DNA of 29,132 nt from Chara braunii (GCA_003427395.1 BFEA01000779.1:1-29132), one strand, 5' to 3'. Positions 9,185-17,825 are shown, numbered from the stretch's first letter. Translations and numbers: made by a program. The notes: generated by a model from the letters alone, not told the origin.

Positions 9185-9308
9185 GACACGTGTCGATTTA
9201 TCTAATCGATCGACACACGGAACAACACTGCTCTTCTACTAATTCCCTAGGGTGGGCCTTTGACATTCGAAGGAGGGGATTACACGTGCCGTCGTTATGA
9301 CACGTGTC
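9185..9308. promoter_or_regulatory. cluster of CACGTG (G-box-like) palindromes
   Basis: GACACGTGTC, a 10-bp perfect palindrome, occurs at 9185-9194 and 9299-9308, with TACACGTG at 9281-9288 between them. CACGTG is the core bound by plant bZIP and bHLH factors. The cluster overlaps the start of the putative LTR and could be part of its promoter or enhancer; that is inferred. Confidence 0.4.
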
Positions 9309-9321
9309 CACTAGTTATGCA

Positions 9322-10430
9322 TCAGCGAGCGCCGGGGGGGGGAGGGGGAGGCGATACATGGAAGGGTGGCGAGGGGGAGGGTTGATGGGTAGGGGGGGAA
9401 AGAAGCTCTCCATTCCGACCACTGTCAGTGGAAGTTCTTGGTAGCGAACGATTCGGTGGAAACGGGGGAATCGGTTGCCTGTGTGGGGGAGGGACGCAGG
9501 GTAGAGGGTGGTGAAGGTTCGGAAGAGGGCCACTCAAAAGCGATCGTGGTTCTCGCATGTGGGGATAGTCCCCGTAATCATGCAATATACCTCGATCATA
9601 TTGTGGCCCGCCACGCGGCACTAAGAAAAAGGATATGGAGGCAGAAGACAGGTTGGGCGCATCGGGTGGAAGGGTGGGGGTGAACAGTGACAGCGAGACG
9701 GTTAGTGTAGAAGGAGCGAAAGGTATCGATGGGGAAAGGATTGGTGGGGAAGGTGGCGCGGGTGGTGATCTGGCGGAAGGAGAGGTGATCAAGGGGACGG
9801 CGGGATAAGGACCGGGGACGAAGTCCGATGCCCCGCATCGATACGTGGACGAGTTGATGGGCGGTCGGTGGTGGAGGGGTAGGGGGATGGGCTCCATCGC
9901 CGCCTTGCTGGTGCGGCCGAAGTCTCGCCAGCTGTCGCTCCATCTTCGGGCTTAGGCGACTCGGGATCCCGAGCCGGATCGTCGATGAGGGGCTCGCCTG
10001 ATGCGCTGGCGAACTCCAGCTGTCTCTTCCCGACCGCGATTTCCTCCCTCTTTTGTGCCCGGGCCTCGTCACGCACTTCTTCCCCAAATCCTTCGTACTC
10101 CGACTCCTCTTCTTCCTCCTGGTCTTCTTCTTCTTCTTCTTCGTCGTCTTGTTTTTCCTCCTCCTTCTCCTGACTTTGCTCTGCTTCGCTATGCTCATTG
10201 TAACTCCCCTCTTCGGGAGTTTCTTCCTCGTCGGCCTCTTCTTCGACTTCTTCTTCTAAGCTCTCTTCTTCCGCTTCAATTTCTACGTCTTCATTCTCGG
10301 AAGCGGTCCGATCTTGGAAGAAGGCAAAGTCGACTATTTCATGCGGGTCCAGGTAACCGCGTTGTGACGGTGGGTTACGGCTGCTTCCCGGTTCCTCTAA
10401 GCACGCTAACAACTGAAGATATGGTGCCAA
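9322..10430 (-). pseudogene. third ORF, C-terminal part: acidic then Pro/Arg-rich (unknown)
   Basis: The 10430-9789 frame (213 codons) begins MAPYLQLLACLEEPG and DPHEIVDFAFFQDR. It then has a long Glu/Asp tract (about residues 45-120 with only occasional other residues), a basic/Ser-Pro segment (RRRWSPSPYP) and a stop. Other minus frames continue downstream to 9322, one carrying GPQYDRGILHDYGDYPHM followed by a Pro-rich tail, so the reading frame probably shifted near 9790-9860. The acidic tract gives the plus strand a false Ser/Leu/Phe-rich shadow. I do not recognise the family. Its place after pol suggests an accessory protein of the element. Confidence 0.5.
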
Positions 10431-10469
10431 GGTCCGCGTGAGAATGTGTGGGACCGGGCTGTTGTCGCT

Positions 10470-11354
10470 CTACGAGACGATCTCAAGAGGGAGATCGTCG
10501 GCCAGCTGTGCGAGGGGGATCGTTAACTCGTGCGCGAGCGGTTGGCGATGATCGGGTCGCACCGATCCGAAGAGAAATCCAAGCAGATCGCCCTCCACTT
10601 CCGTTCGCCACGCTTGGATGATCAGCAGCTCGAGGTACTCGGCCCACTGACGTTGATCGTCGTGCCGCGTCCACGTGACGCTTATCCCGACCAGACACAC
10701 CGATAGCTCTACGAACTAGTACGAAGTGTTCTCACCAACGTCTCCACTGCAAGGGGTCAAGGAGGGGGACAACAAGTGATTCCAGATGAAAGGAAAGATG
10801 CGGGTGGACTCCGGACTGCCAGAAGGTGGGGAAGAAGGAAGGGAGATCGAAGGTGGAGATCGGGGAGGGGTTCATTGAGGACGGGGGAAGGGGATGAGTT
10901 CTGGGAGCACCACTGTCGGCTCGTGCTGGAAGGTTCGGATCCCGTCGAAATCGACGCCGTCCGTGGGGAAAAGGTTGTCTCTGTGAGGCGTGAGCCAATG
11001 ATTCCACTCCGCCGCCAACTGTTGTGCCCACAGCCGGAGCGTCGTCTTGATAGTTGTATGCCGCAACGGGCCGATGGCGCTGATGTCTCCACAGAAAGCG
11101 ACCACCGTAGACACGTGGCTGATTCCCGGAGCTGATCGCCGATGAACTCCTACTGCTTCTGCCAGAACAACCGCCCGGGGACTTCCCGCAAAACGAAACT
11201 CAGCCGCCGCGTACACTCCTTGGGTACAGAAAAACTGCGCAAGTCGCCGAAGATCTGGACAAAGTCGTGGATGATGAACTTGTCGGATCGCCGAGATGTG
11301 ACACCATGACACCAGCAGTGAATTGTCGAGAGCTCTCTCCGTAAGAAAACTCAT
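10470..11354 (-). pseudogene. third ORF, N-terminal and middle part (unknown)
   Basis: The start I favour is the ATG at 11354-11352 (MSFLTERALDNSLLVSW), because it overlaps the pol stop as ATGA. A longer upstream open frame only overlaps the pol tail. The frame runs 160 codons to a stop at 10872. It then continues in another frame (FPTFWQSGVHPHLSFHLES, ending LDPLQWRRW) and a third (ISVTWTRHDDQRQWAEYLEL ... ADDLPLEIVS, stop at 10470). The next part starts 40 bases later. Read together these form one long protein broken by frameshifts. No envelope features (signal peptide or fusion segment) are evident. No known domain recognised. Confidence 0.5.
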
Positions 11355-12016
11355 GGCGATGGCGACGGGGACGGAGTAATGGAAAGAGAACGAGAGGGAG
11401 ACAGAGAGGCAAGCGATAGACAGTCGTTGTCCTCTTCCGCAGCGGAGGAGGAATCGAATGAATGCCAAGATGGAGAAGGAGGGAGGGGACGAAGGTAGGA
11501 CACGTGGCGAATGATCGGACGAGCCGATCGGCTGCCGGAGACCTCAGGGTCAAGCCGCACGGTGTTCACGCCGTTAGGTCCGAGTTCGATCACATGGAAT
11601 CGCCCGAAGAATCGTGACGCTAGCTTGCCTTGGCAAGCACATTTCCTCACCTGCACGATGTCCCCCAATTTGTACTGGGGCCATGGACCTGCGTTCCCGT
11701 TCCGGGCCTCGTAACTTCGGACCTGTCGGCCATGGGCCATCTCGGTCATTTTCTGGCGTTTTGGGGCTAGTCTGGGAAGGGACCGTTCCCTTAATTCCAA
11801 GTGTCGTTTGGCCTTGTCCTGAGCCGTGGCCCTGGTGGGCCGTCGGTTCAGCGTGGATTCATTAGGGAGGCTTGGTATCGACACGCAGGCGACGATATTG
11901 GTCCTTAATTGGAAGGGGCTTAGCCCCGTCGATTCGTGAGGCGTTCCGTGATGGAATCTCTCTGGGGAATTTTCTCCGCTGGGTAGGATTTCATTAGTGT
12001 CTTTCTCCCCCCTTGT
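11351..12016 (-). pseudogene. Ty3/gypsy integrase, end of core and C-terminal domain (partial)
   Basis: The minus frame is open from 12016. It gives ILPSGENSPERFHHGTPHE then STGLSPFQLRT, which matches the end of the retroelement integrase core, where a T-G-x-S-P-F block is typical. It then has a basic helix rich in Arg/Lys (RHLELRERSLPRLAPKRQKM), the C-terminal barrel YKLGDIVQVRKCACQGKLAS then RFFGRFHVIELG and NTVRL, and RPIIRHVSYLRPLP. A Ser/Pro-rich tail ends at TGA 11353-11351. There is no chromodomain, unlike the element at 405-1010. RT, RNase H and the catalytic D-D-E of integrase are missing upstream, where sequence changes to an unrelated frame. Confidence 0.8.
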
Positions 12017-12546
12017 TCAATTACCTTTTGCTCTGAGGGCTGGAGGAACAAGGTGAGGAAGTAGGCTCTTGTTGAGGAAAGGTTCCTAAGGGGAATTCTT
12101 AACTCTTCAGATTGAGCGTTTTGGGGGTCAAGGGCAGGCCTGCTAACGTTTAACGCCTTGTCCTGAAGCGTCGTCCTGATTCTCTGTGCCCACGTCCCCC
12201 CTGAGGAGGATCTGGCGTTCTCTGGAGAAACTGTATTGGATCTTTTGTCCTTCAGGAACTGATCCAACCATCTTTCCTCCTCTGTGAGGATCTCTCCCTG
12301 ATCTTCCTCCTGGATTTCCTTTTCTTCCATCTCTGTTTCATTCCCAGGCAAACTTCCTTCGCCCTGTTCTTTTTCCCCCATGTCTGTTTCATTCTCTGGT
12401 ATGCTTTCTGCACCCTGTTCTACCCTACTCGTTTGCAATGAACGGTGCTCTGTGTGGGGAGGATGAGGGGAAGCGTGGGATCCCTGTTGCAGTGAGAATG
12501 TCCTCCTGTTCTCACCTTGAGGAGGTGAAAACTCTCCCCTGGTTCC
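11920..12546 (-). pseudogene. unrecognised acidic open frame, probably mobile-element derived
   Basis: The minus-strand frame is open from 12546 to a stop at 11920, about 208 codons. There is no ATG near its beginning; the first is the Met of DMGEKEQ at about residue 60. It is rich in Glu and has an internal repeat (PENETDMGEKE and PGNETEMEEKE, 15 residues apart). It is followed by EEERWLDQFLKDK, GTWAQRIRTTLQDKAL and LRIPLRNLSSTRAYFLTLFL. It overlaps the integrase fragment in another frame at its 3' end, so a junction between two elements probably lies near 12000-12030. It might be the first ORF of a LINE or a gag-like protein. I see no zinc knuckle or RRM. Confidence 0.35.
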
Positions 12547-12549
12547 CTA

Positions 12550-13640
12550 GGGGAGGGAACTGGGATTGGAAAGTGAGATGGGAGGGAGAACATTCCAGCA
12601 CTTTTTGGGGCACTGTCTGAGACAACTACTTTGCTGCATTCCTAGATTTCGAGACACTTTCATTTTGACTGCATCCCGGCGTTGATCTGTTTTGCATTTG
12701 TGGTTGAGACGGTCTGGCATAAGGAATAGATCCCAGCTGTCTGAAGAGGTTGTGTCTCATCGCCCCTTGGTAACAAAGGAGGGAATCCTGACCTCTCATC
12801 CGCTTGGTTGTCATTTTGAGCATTCTGTTATGACCGCTTCTAGGAGGGCTGGCGACTGTATGGTGAGAGAAGGGAGGTTAAGAAGTCCAAAAGTGAGGGC
12901 TGTGGAATCAGGGGAGTAGGTGGGGGGGCAAGGCAAATTCCTCTGATAGATAAGGAGGTGAGGTTGGAGTTTGGTTAGGGAATCGGAGGGTAGGGTGGAG
13001 ACGCAGCTCAAAATAGAGTGGGATGACTTTGTCAGTTTGGGAGGTTGAAGTGGGGGCGATTAAGGTGTGTGATGTCGAGATGACGTGATCGTAATACCGG
13101 GGGATGGGGCATCGGAGAGGGTTTGGAGATTCCGAGAGTGGGGGCGAGCGTAAAAAAAGAAGGGATGGGGTAAGGCAGGCTGCACCTGATTGGGATAGGG
13201 AAAGGGGTTAGGAGTACGGGCGAGGCGGAGGGAGAGGAGAAGGTGACCCAAGGGGAGAAGCTAAGAATCAGTATGACCCGAGGGGAGAAGGTAGGAATCG
13301 ATATCCCTAGTGAGAGAAGTAAAATTACGGCGAGACGTATGGAGAGGAGAGGGTAACCTGAGGAGGAAGAGGAGGAGGAAGGTGTTGGGAAGGAGTGAAA
13401 AAGTACCGTCAGCCGTTCCTAGTGCACAATGATGAACGTACGGGAGTGAAGCGCCAGTGCGAACGAATACATTCTTATTTATGTGGGCAAAAAATGATGT
13501 ATTAAGTTGAAAGTTGGTTGGAAGATCGACGAATTGTTCTTCTTAGATTAATTTAAGATAATTTAAGATAACCTGGCTGAGTTGGGGGAAAGAGAGGGAA
13601 AGAAGCAGAAGGAGGGGAGTGGCTGAGAAAGGAGGGGAAT
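12550..13640. other. purine-rich (G/A) non-coding stretch
   Basis: The plus strand is strongly G/A-rich between about 12860 and 13640, with many GGGGA and GGAGAA runs. Open frames on the minus strand here are Pro/Ser-rich shadows. No gene is supported. Short direct repeats are present: the ATTTAAGATA pair near 13551 and the array at 13244-13303. Confidence 0.5.
13244..13303 (+). repeat. 30-bp tandem repeat, two copies
   Basis: TGACCC(A/G)AGGGGAGAAG followed by TA(A/G)GAATC at 13244-13273 and 13274-13303, with a few mismatches. The sequence before it (13218-13250) reappears diverged at 13328-13360, so a larger unit of about 110 bases was probably duplicated too. Confidence 0.75.
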
Positions 13641-14197
13641 GGCTGAAGAGGAGGTCGTGACGCTCTTACCCCCTCTTAATAAGGGACCGTATTGCTGTGA
13701 TGTACCTGGGCCACTGTCAAAGCTCCTGATGTGCGATTATCCTCCTTGCTTGAGATGTTTGAGTTGGTTACCTCGATACCCTACACTAGGGTTAAGGAGC
13801 TTCACTGGCCGCAGACAGCCCCCTTCACCTGGCTCTGAAATAATAAAAGAGAGAGCGGATGGATAGAACCAGCAGCGCCTTCTACTTGTCTGCATTTACT
13901 TCTATTCTTCCTCAGCGTCCAATTATTGTCCTCCTCGTGTCGTACTTCGTGGCCTGTGGACCTCCCTCATCTCTCTGCTTAAGATAAAAACGAGGAAGTG
14001 CTGTTTCCCTGGTCTCTTCGAATACCTCTTCCCTATGGACCGCTGCCACTCACAATCTTCTGCCTTCACCAGAAGCTTTCTCCGTCAGTCAACAATGAAG
14101 ACTAGCTACACTCGACCTTGTTCCTGACATTAAAAACCACTGCGATTACGTGAGGGTGCGTGATGGTGTCTGCTCGGCTGATGCTAAATTTAGAGCT

Positions 14198-14520
14198 AGT
14201 GACAACTGTAGGTCTTACCAGCTGTACTAATAGGAGGCTTCGTCGACCCTTTCTTGATGGGAGTTAGCCACTAATACTCACTTTTCGTCAACACTGTGAC
14301 CCCATGACAATGTCCACGGCGAATTGAGAGAGAGTGACTACGGCGGGGCATACCAACAGTGCTAATTGCGTCGACCATTTACTGATAGGTGTTAGGCACT
14401 CATACACACACTTTGACTTTTCCGAAGGCATACTCCGCCAGTCTTTCAGAGAGCAGAGTCTCTGATTACTGTGTCCAGCGTCTGTCAACACTACGACCCT
14501 TTGACAGTATCTGCAGCATT
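14198..14520 (+). repeat. degenerate tandem repeat, period about 134 bp
   Basis: Blocks such as GTCGACC(C/A)TTT followed by TTAG(C/G)CACT, and TCAACACT..GACCC..TGACA, occur twice (about 14198-14331 and 14332-14520). The second copy holds extra bases. There is no open frame of note. The flanks 13870-14197 and 14521-14694 show nothing recognisable. Confidence 0.5.
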
Positions 14521-14694
14521 CGTAGAAGTGATAGACCGAGATATTCCGATCATATTCTACGAATCAGTTTACTGTCCATGTCAGCCTGTGACGTGGCGTA
14601 AGCAAGCGCCCTCTTCCTGGTCGCGCGTGCGTTAAGCGCTCTCGTTCTCTGGAACAATGGATGATCTACAGATGCAATCATCGACGACCACATC

Positions 14695-15046
14695 TGTTAG
14701 ACACATTCCTAAACAAACATTGTTTAGGACCAGTCCTAAAAGAAAGTTGTCATCAAAACAAAAACAAAAAAATGAAAAAAAATTGTGCGTCAGAGTTTCA
14801 GCCAATAGGGTGCCCCCATGGTTCAACTTCGGAGGATGGCCCCTCCACACCCACGCCTTGTTCCTCCGAATTCTAAAGCTCCTCGCGAGGAGCTTTATTT
14901 TTTGGGTACTTTTGTCTGGGGATTCCTAATTTTTTTAGGACTTGTCCTAATGCTGTTTTCACATTTGCTTTCAGGAAGGCACTTTTTAGGAATGTGTGTA
15001 ACAACACTGCATTCCTAAAAAATGTCATTTTTGGGAGTGTCTAACA
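14695..15046. mobile_element. MITE-like element, 352 bp, ~35-bp terminal inverted repeats
   Basis: Left end TGTTAGACAC (14695-14704) is matched exactly by GTGTCTAACA (15037-15046). The inverted match continues for about 35 bases with a few mismatches, ending in TTTAGGA on both arms. Extra CATTCCTAAA / TTTAGGAATG pairs lie inside the right half. No coding capacity. I found no clear target-site duplication, so the superfamily is open. Confidence 0.65.
14874..14897. repeat. 24-bp perfect palindrome inside the MITE
   Basis: TAAAGCTCCTCG followed by CGAGGAGCTTTA, with no spacer. It would extrude as a 12-bp cruciform stem. A second stem (TTCGGAGGA 14828-14836 with TCCTCCGAA 14862-14870) lies just left of it. 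Confidence 0.9.
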
Positions 15047-15139
15047 AGACCCTGAGTGGAAAATGACAATAGTAAGACACCATTCTGCAGGCTGTTGCAC
15101 CGTGCAGTGGCCCTTTATTGAGTCCTATGACAGCGTACC

Positions 15140-15566
15140 AAATATGTACTTTCAGTAGCCCCAAGGTACCCTTTCGGGGGTTGAAAACCGGCAGTCTTAA
15201 ACCAATAGTACATTGGCCGGCTTTTTTTAAGTTGCAGCTTGCATGCCAGCGCAACTTTCAAGGCTCCGCATGCGGAGCAAAATGGCTGGCAGCGCCAGCC
15301 AAAGAAGGCCTGGGCCGATTCTTTTTTTTTTTGGGGGCACGCAGGGTGTTTCCAGCACCAGAGAAATGTGCCTAGGAAGTACTGGTGGTGTGGCTGTTAT
15401 TCCAGTGTTATGGACTCTATGGCTGTAAATATGTACCTTTCGTAATACAAAGGTGATTGTTTTGGGGTCAAATTGGTGGCTTTAGGGCCATAAGCTTGTG
15501 GAGCAGTCCTTCAACAATGTCATATTCTGTATGGGAGTAAATATACACTTTCAGTAGTCCCAAGGT
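15140..15566 (+). repeat. 28-bp dispersed motif, three copies
   Basis: Copies at 15140-15167, 15427-15454 and 15539-15566. All begin AAATAT, all end AAGGT, and the first and third share a TTTCAGTAG core. The spacing is irregular (287 and 112 bases). No gene is seen in 15047-15600. It also holds a 16-bp palindrome at 15263-15278 and a long T run near 15323. Confidence 0.65.
15263..15278. repeat. 16-bp perfect palindrome GCTCCGCATGCGGAGC
   Basis: Perfect self-complementary 8+8 sequence followed by a GGCTGGCAGCGCCAGCC mini-hairpin. A diverged relative of the latter lies near 19745 beside poly-T/poly-A runs, suggesting a dispersed repeat family. Confidence 0.8.
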
Positions 15567-15638
15567 GAGATCAAAGAGAGGGAAACGAAGGGGTTGCACA
15601 AATTAATAGCGGGGAAGGAGGCGGGGCACCAGCATGCA

Positions 15639-16343
15639 ATGCGGGTAGCGAGGGGTGTCGATGAGAAGGACAGAAGGAAGAAGGTTCCACAGAATCGAAG
15701 ATGGCGGGATGATCGAAATTTTTGCTTGCTTGGGGTGGTCGTTCAAGCCACGCGCGTCAGTTCGCCCTTGCGGCTTGATCTGACCAACCCAATTGATGAC
15801 CAATCAACTGCGGCGAAAAATCAAGGAGGGGATCGGACGAAGGGTCTGGAGGAAGACAAGGAGGTGCGCAGAGACGAAGGACAGCAACAAAGGGAGTTGG
15901 CGTGTGCGCGCAAAGCAGAAAGCGAGCTTGCATGGCAAGCAAGAATTCAAAAACGACCGCGCGCACGCCTGCTGATGCAAAGAAAAACTGAAAATGTCAC
16001 GTCAACCGAAATTCATAACCATTTCTCAAAATTCCTGCGTGATCGCTCATCGGCCGCGTGGGACCACTTTGAACAAGGACAAGGGCAAATCAGAAAGATG
16101 CACGCAGATGGCCCTCAGAAATTCAAAACGGACCCCATTTCTGTAGTCAGCCAAGATTCTTTATTTGGGGCTTACTTCGGGGTTAAACCCGAAGGGTACA
16201 CGAAGCCGCGAGGTACTGAACTTAGCTTATCACAGCGTGCATGCCTGGGAAGGGGTATGGGTAGCAGGGGAGGAGGTGTCCGACACAATACACCAGTTTA
16301 TACAAACCGAGCTGCAGGCACAATGGCTATAGTCTCAGGATAA
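15639..16343 (+). CDS. hypothetical ORF, low support
   Basis: A plus-strand open frame of 234 codons from the ATG at 15639 (15 more codons are open upstream). It is rich in Arg, Lys, Gln and Glu in the first two thirds, without a recognised domain. It ends just before a LINE 3' fragment. The lack of hydrophobic patterning and of any homologue in the window makes a chance frame likely. The minus strand of the same region resembles LTR-type sequence (long pyrimidine runs, CpG-rich patches). I list it because it is the longest plus-strand frame in 10 kb. Confidence 0.15.
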   Translation: MRVARGVDEKDRRKKVPQNRRWRDDRNFCLLGVVVQATRVSSPLRLDLTNPIDDQSTAAKNQGGDRTKGLEEDKEVRRDEGQQQRELACARKAESELAWQARIQKRPRARLLMQRKTENVTSTEIHNHFSKFLRDRSSAAWDHFEQGQGQIRKMHADGPQKFKTDPISVVSQDSLFGAYFGVKPEGYTKPRGTELSLSQRACLGRGMGSRGGGVRHNTPVYTNRAAGTMAIVSG

Positions 16344-16346
16344 AAT

Positions 16347-16615
16347 GTGTACTTCAAACAGAAAATGGACATCAGAAGCGAAATGAACAACTTTCTATCT
16401 GACTGGCTGGGGGGGGAAAGGAGGGGTTGGATGGCTCATGTGGAATGCCCAGGGGAAGAGGGAGGACACATCTCGCCCAGAAAGGACTGCACTCCTCTAC
16501 AAGTCCACAATTGGCTGCATATAGATCCCAGGATCCCTCTTTGTCCACCGGAGGATTTTCAGGACTTGTTCCCAACTTCCCACCATCTGAGCAGGCCTTA
16601 GTGGAGCAGCAATGG
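16347..16615 (+). pseudogene. LINE ORF2 C-terminal fragment, plus strand
   Basis: The open frame at 16347-16601 contains NNFLSDWLGGERRGW and, further on, HIDPRIPLCPPEDFQDLFP. The minus-strand LINE end at 2702-2959 has the same signatures (FCTDWLGGDRRGW, then DFPDPFP) with similar spacing. Both are therefore 3' ends of one LINE family, in opposite orientations. Upstream RT and zinc-binding sequence is missing, as in typical 5'-truncated LINE insertions. Nothing is recognised in 16616-16740. Confidence 0.65.
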
Positions 16616-16807
16616 TTTGGGCTTGATTAATAAGCCTACGAGATGATGCTTAGGTTGGTGTTTCTGCTAGTAAGGTCAGGAATATCAGGCAAACAGAATC
16701 CTCGGCTGAAGAGGCAGGCCACACCTGCTGGGGGCGCTTCGTAGCATGAAGCTTGTAGGTTTGGCACGATTTCAAGAGCTCAATACATTTGCATGAATGT
16801 TCTTTTT

Positions 16808-16856
16808 TTGCGCAGGGGCCATGCTAATCTTCTCTGTATCATTCCAATTTTAAATC
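16808..16856 (-). ncRNA. U6 snRNA-derived fragment
   Basis: Minus-strand bases 16851-16808 match 43 of 44 positions of the conserved U6 spliceosomal RNA core: AAAATTGGAA, then ATACAGAGAAGATTAGCATG (the ACAGAGA box that pairs with the 5' splice site, and the AGC triad) and GCCCCTGCGCAA. The only change I see is AACGATAC to AATGATAC. The 5' stem-loop is replaced by unrelated sequence. After GCGCAA there is an A run instead of the usual 3' domain. It lacks the flanks of a working U6 gene (no TATA or USE recognised), so it is a truncated or chimeric pseudogene. Confidence 0.8.
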
Positions 16857-16862
16857 GCTAGG

Positions 16863-16970
16863 ACACGGCCCCAGCCTTGCAGAAAGTTTTTGTCACCACA
16901 AGCAAAACCCGGAGGCGCCGCGCGGCCAGGCCTGCCATTTAAAAAGACAAATCGGCGGCCTCCGAAGTGG
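16863..16970 (-). repeat. copy of the 17.5-17.9 kb repeat family
   Basis: A 24-base stretch at 16863-16886 (ACACGGCCCCAGCCTTGCAG plus AAAG) is identical to 17806-17829. Weaker similarity continues about 80 bases (GCCATT...CGAAG / CTGAAG). In 17100-17360 I see nothing beyond an AT-rich patch. Confidence 0.6.
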
Positions 16971-17362
16971 TGCAGGTTTCATGCAGTACTGGTGCTTTAA
17001 CGGATGTCCCGAAGGACTTGCGTGGCACAATGTCAATAGCTCAGTAGTTTTGCATGAATATTCTTGTTGTTCATGTCGTTCTCGGCGGTAGCCAGGTAAT
17101 GGCCCGGTACCTGAAATATTCTGTACATTTTCATCAAGGACGCTGGGCCCAGTTCCCATTACGTTTTGCTCCCCACGAATAGACTGGAGATTTGTTTTCC
17201 AAAACAAAAACTCATAATAAAAATACATAATAATAATTGAAAACACAAGAAATAGTAATAATCAATAATCAATAACCAATCATAAATAAGAATCAAATCT
17301 CCATCACCAGTGAGCTCTCCTTTTTCTATTCTGACCTTGGTTTGTTTCTTGAGTGTTAAACC

Positions 17363-17475
17363 ACTACAGTCTTCCCCCGAATACAACGTACGGTCATTAT
17401 AGCTGAATTTAGACTGAAAGATACACCAAATACTGCTATAATGACCGTGCGTTGTATTCGGGGGAAGACTGTAGT
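17363..17475. repeat. near-perfect 41-bp-arm hairpin
   Basis: Left arm 17363-17403 and right arm 17435-17475 are reverse complements with one mismatch (GTACGG against GCACGG), separated by a 31-base loop. An RNA from either strand would form a long stem like a plant miRNA precursor or a miniature foldback element. Diverged relatives of the arm occur at 18456-18487, 18543-18569 and 18700-18729. Confidence 0.9.
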
Positions 17476-17489
17476 ACATGGGCACCTGG

Positions 17490-17781
17490 GCCGTGGGTCT
17501 GACACCTCAAATTCTGGAGGCGCGAAACAAAAACGGGGCCGCCGATCGAATTTATCAATGGCGGGCGCAGTGTTTGAAGTTTCAGCCTCGTTTTCTTGTG
17601 GCGGCAAGTTTCGGACTACAAGGTGGGGGCCGTGTACTTGTGGCCTCACACCATGAATTCCGGAGGCGCGAAACGAAAAAGCGACCACCGATCCAAGATA
17701 TCAATGGGCAGGCCCAGCGTTTGACGTTTCGGTCTCGATTTTCTTGTGGCGACAAGTTTCGGACTGCAAGGCTGGGCCCGT
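17490..17781 (+). repeat. 146-bp tandem repeat, two copies
   Basis: GGAGGCGCGAAAC recurs at 17516 and 17662, ATCAATGG at 17554 and 17700, both 146 bases apart. Each unit carries GTTTCAG/GGTCTCG followed by TTTTCTTGTGGCG(G/A)CAAG. Frames through it (17478-17885 plus; 17582-17995 minus) follow the repeat and are not evidence of a gene. Confidence 0.8.
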
Positions 17782-17825
17782 GTTCTAGTGGTTTAAACCA
17801 CCAGTACACGGCCCCAGCCTTGCAG
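17764..17825. repeat. 62-bp foldback at the inversion point of the repeat family
   Basis: Arms 17764-17794 and 17795-17825 are complementary except for 3 bases, with no loop. The centre is the perfect palindrome GTGGTTTAAACCAC at 17788-17801. Weaker complementarity continues outward to about 17700 and 17900. So the family unit is present as head-to-head inverted copies. Confidence 0.85.

Larger units (their letters stand above)
6732..9227 (-). mobile_element. long LTR (about 2.5 kb) of the minus-strand element
   Basis: Proposed limits on the minus strand are TGTTG at 9227 and CAACA at 6732, giving the usual TG...CA ends. A purine-rich GTAGAAGAG tract lies just before the first and could be the polypurine tract. 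Inside are CACGTG boxes, a TATA box at 8347-8353 and a conserved reading frame near 7088-7300. Its final ~100 bases (minus CCAAAAATCCTTGGCACACC, then ACTCCGATC...GCGTGAGGTTGG) match the sequence before the primer-binding site at 24673, in the same order, which supports an LTR end. The full LTR is not repeated in the window, so limits are tentative. A second GGGCGTCACA string at 9138-9147 could mark another boundary. Confidence 0.5.
16777..17065. repeat. 28-bp direct repeat beside the U6 fragment
   Basis: 16777-16804, the sequence 3' of the U6 core, recurs at 17038-17065 with 4 mismatches by eye (core TTTGCATGAAT then TTCTT). Only the first copy carries U6 sequence. Confidence 0.65.

Noticed and set aside
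9985-10441. Plus-strand Ser/Leu/Phe-rich frames that look like membrane or low-complexity proteins
   Set aside because: They are the complement of the Glu/Asp-rich tract of the minus-strand third ORF.
13639-13866. 75-codon plus-strand ORF with several Cys
   Set aside because: Short, in purine-rich repeat sequence, with no recognisable motif or homologue in the window.
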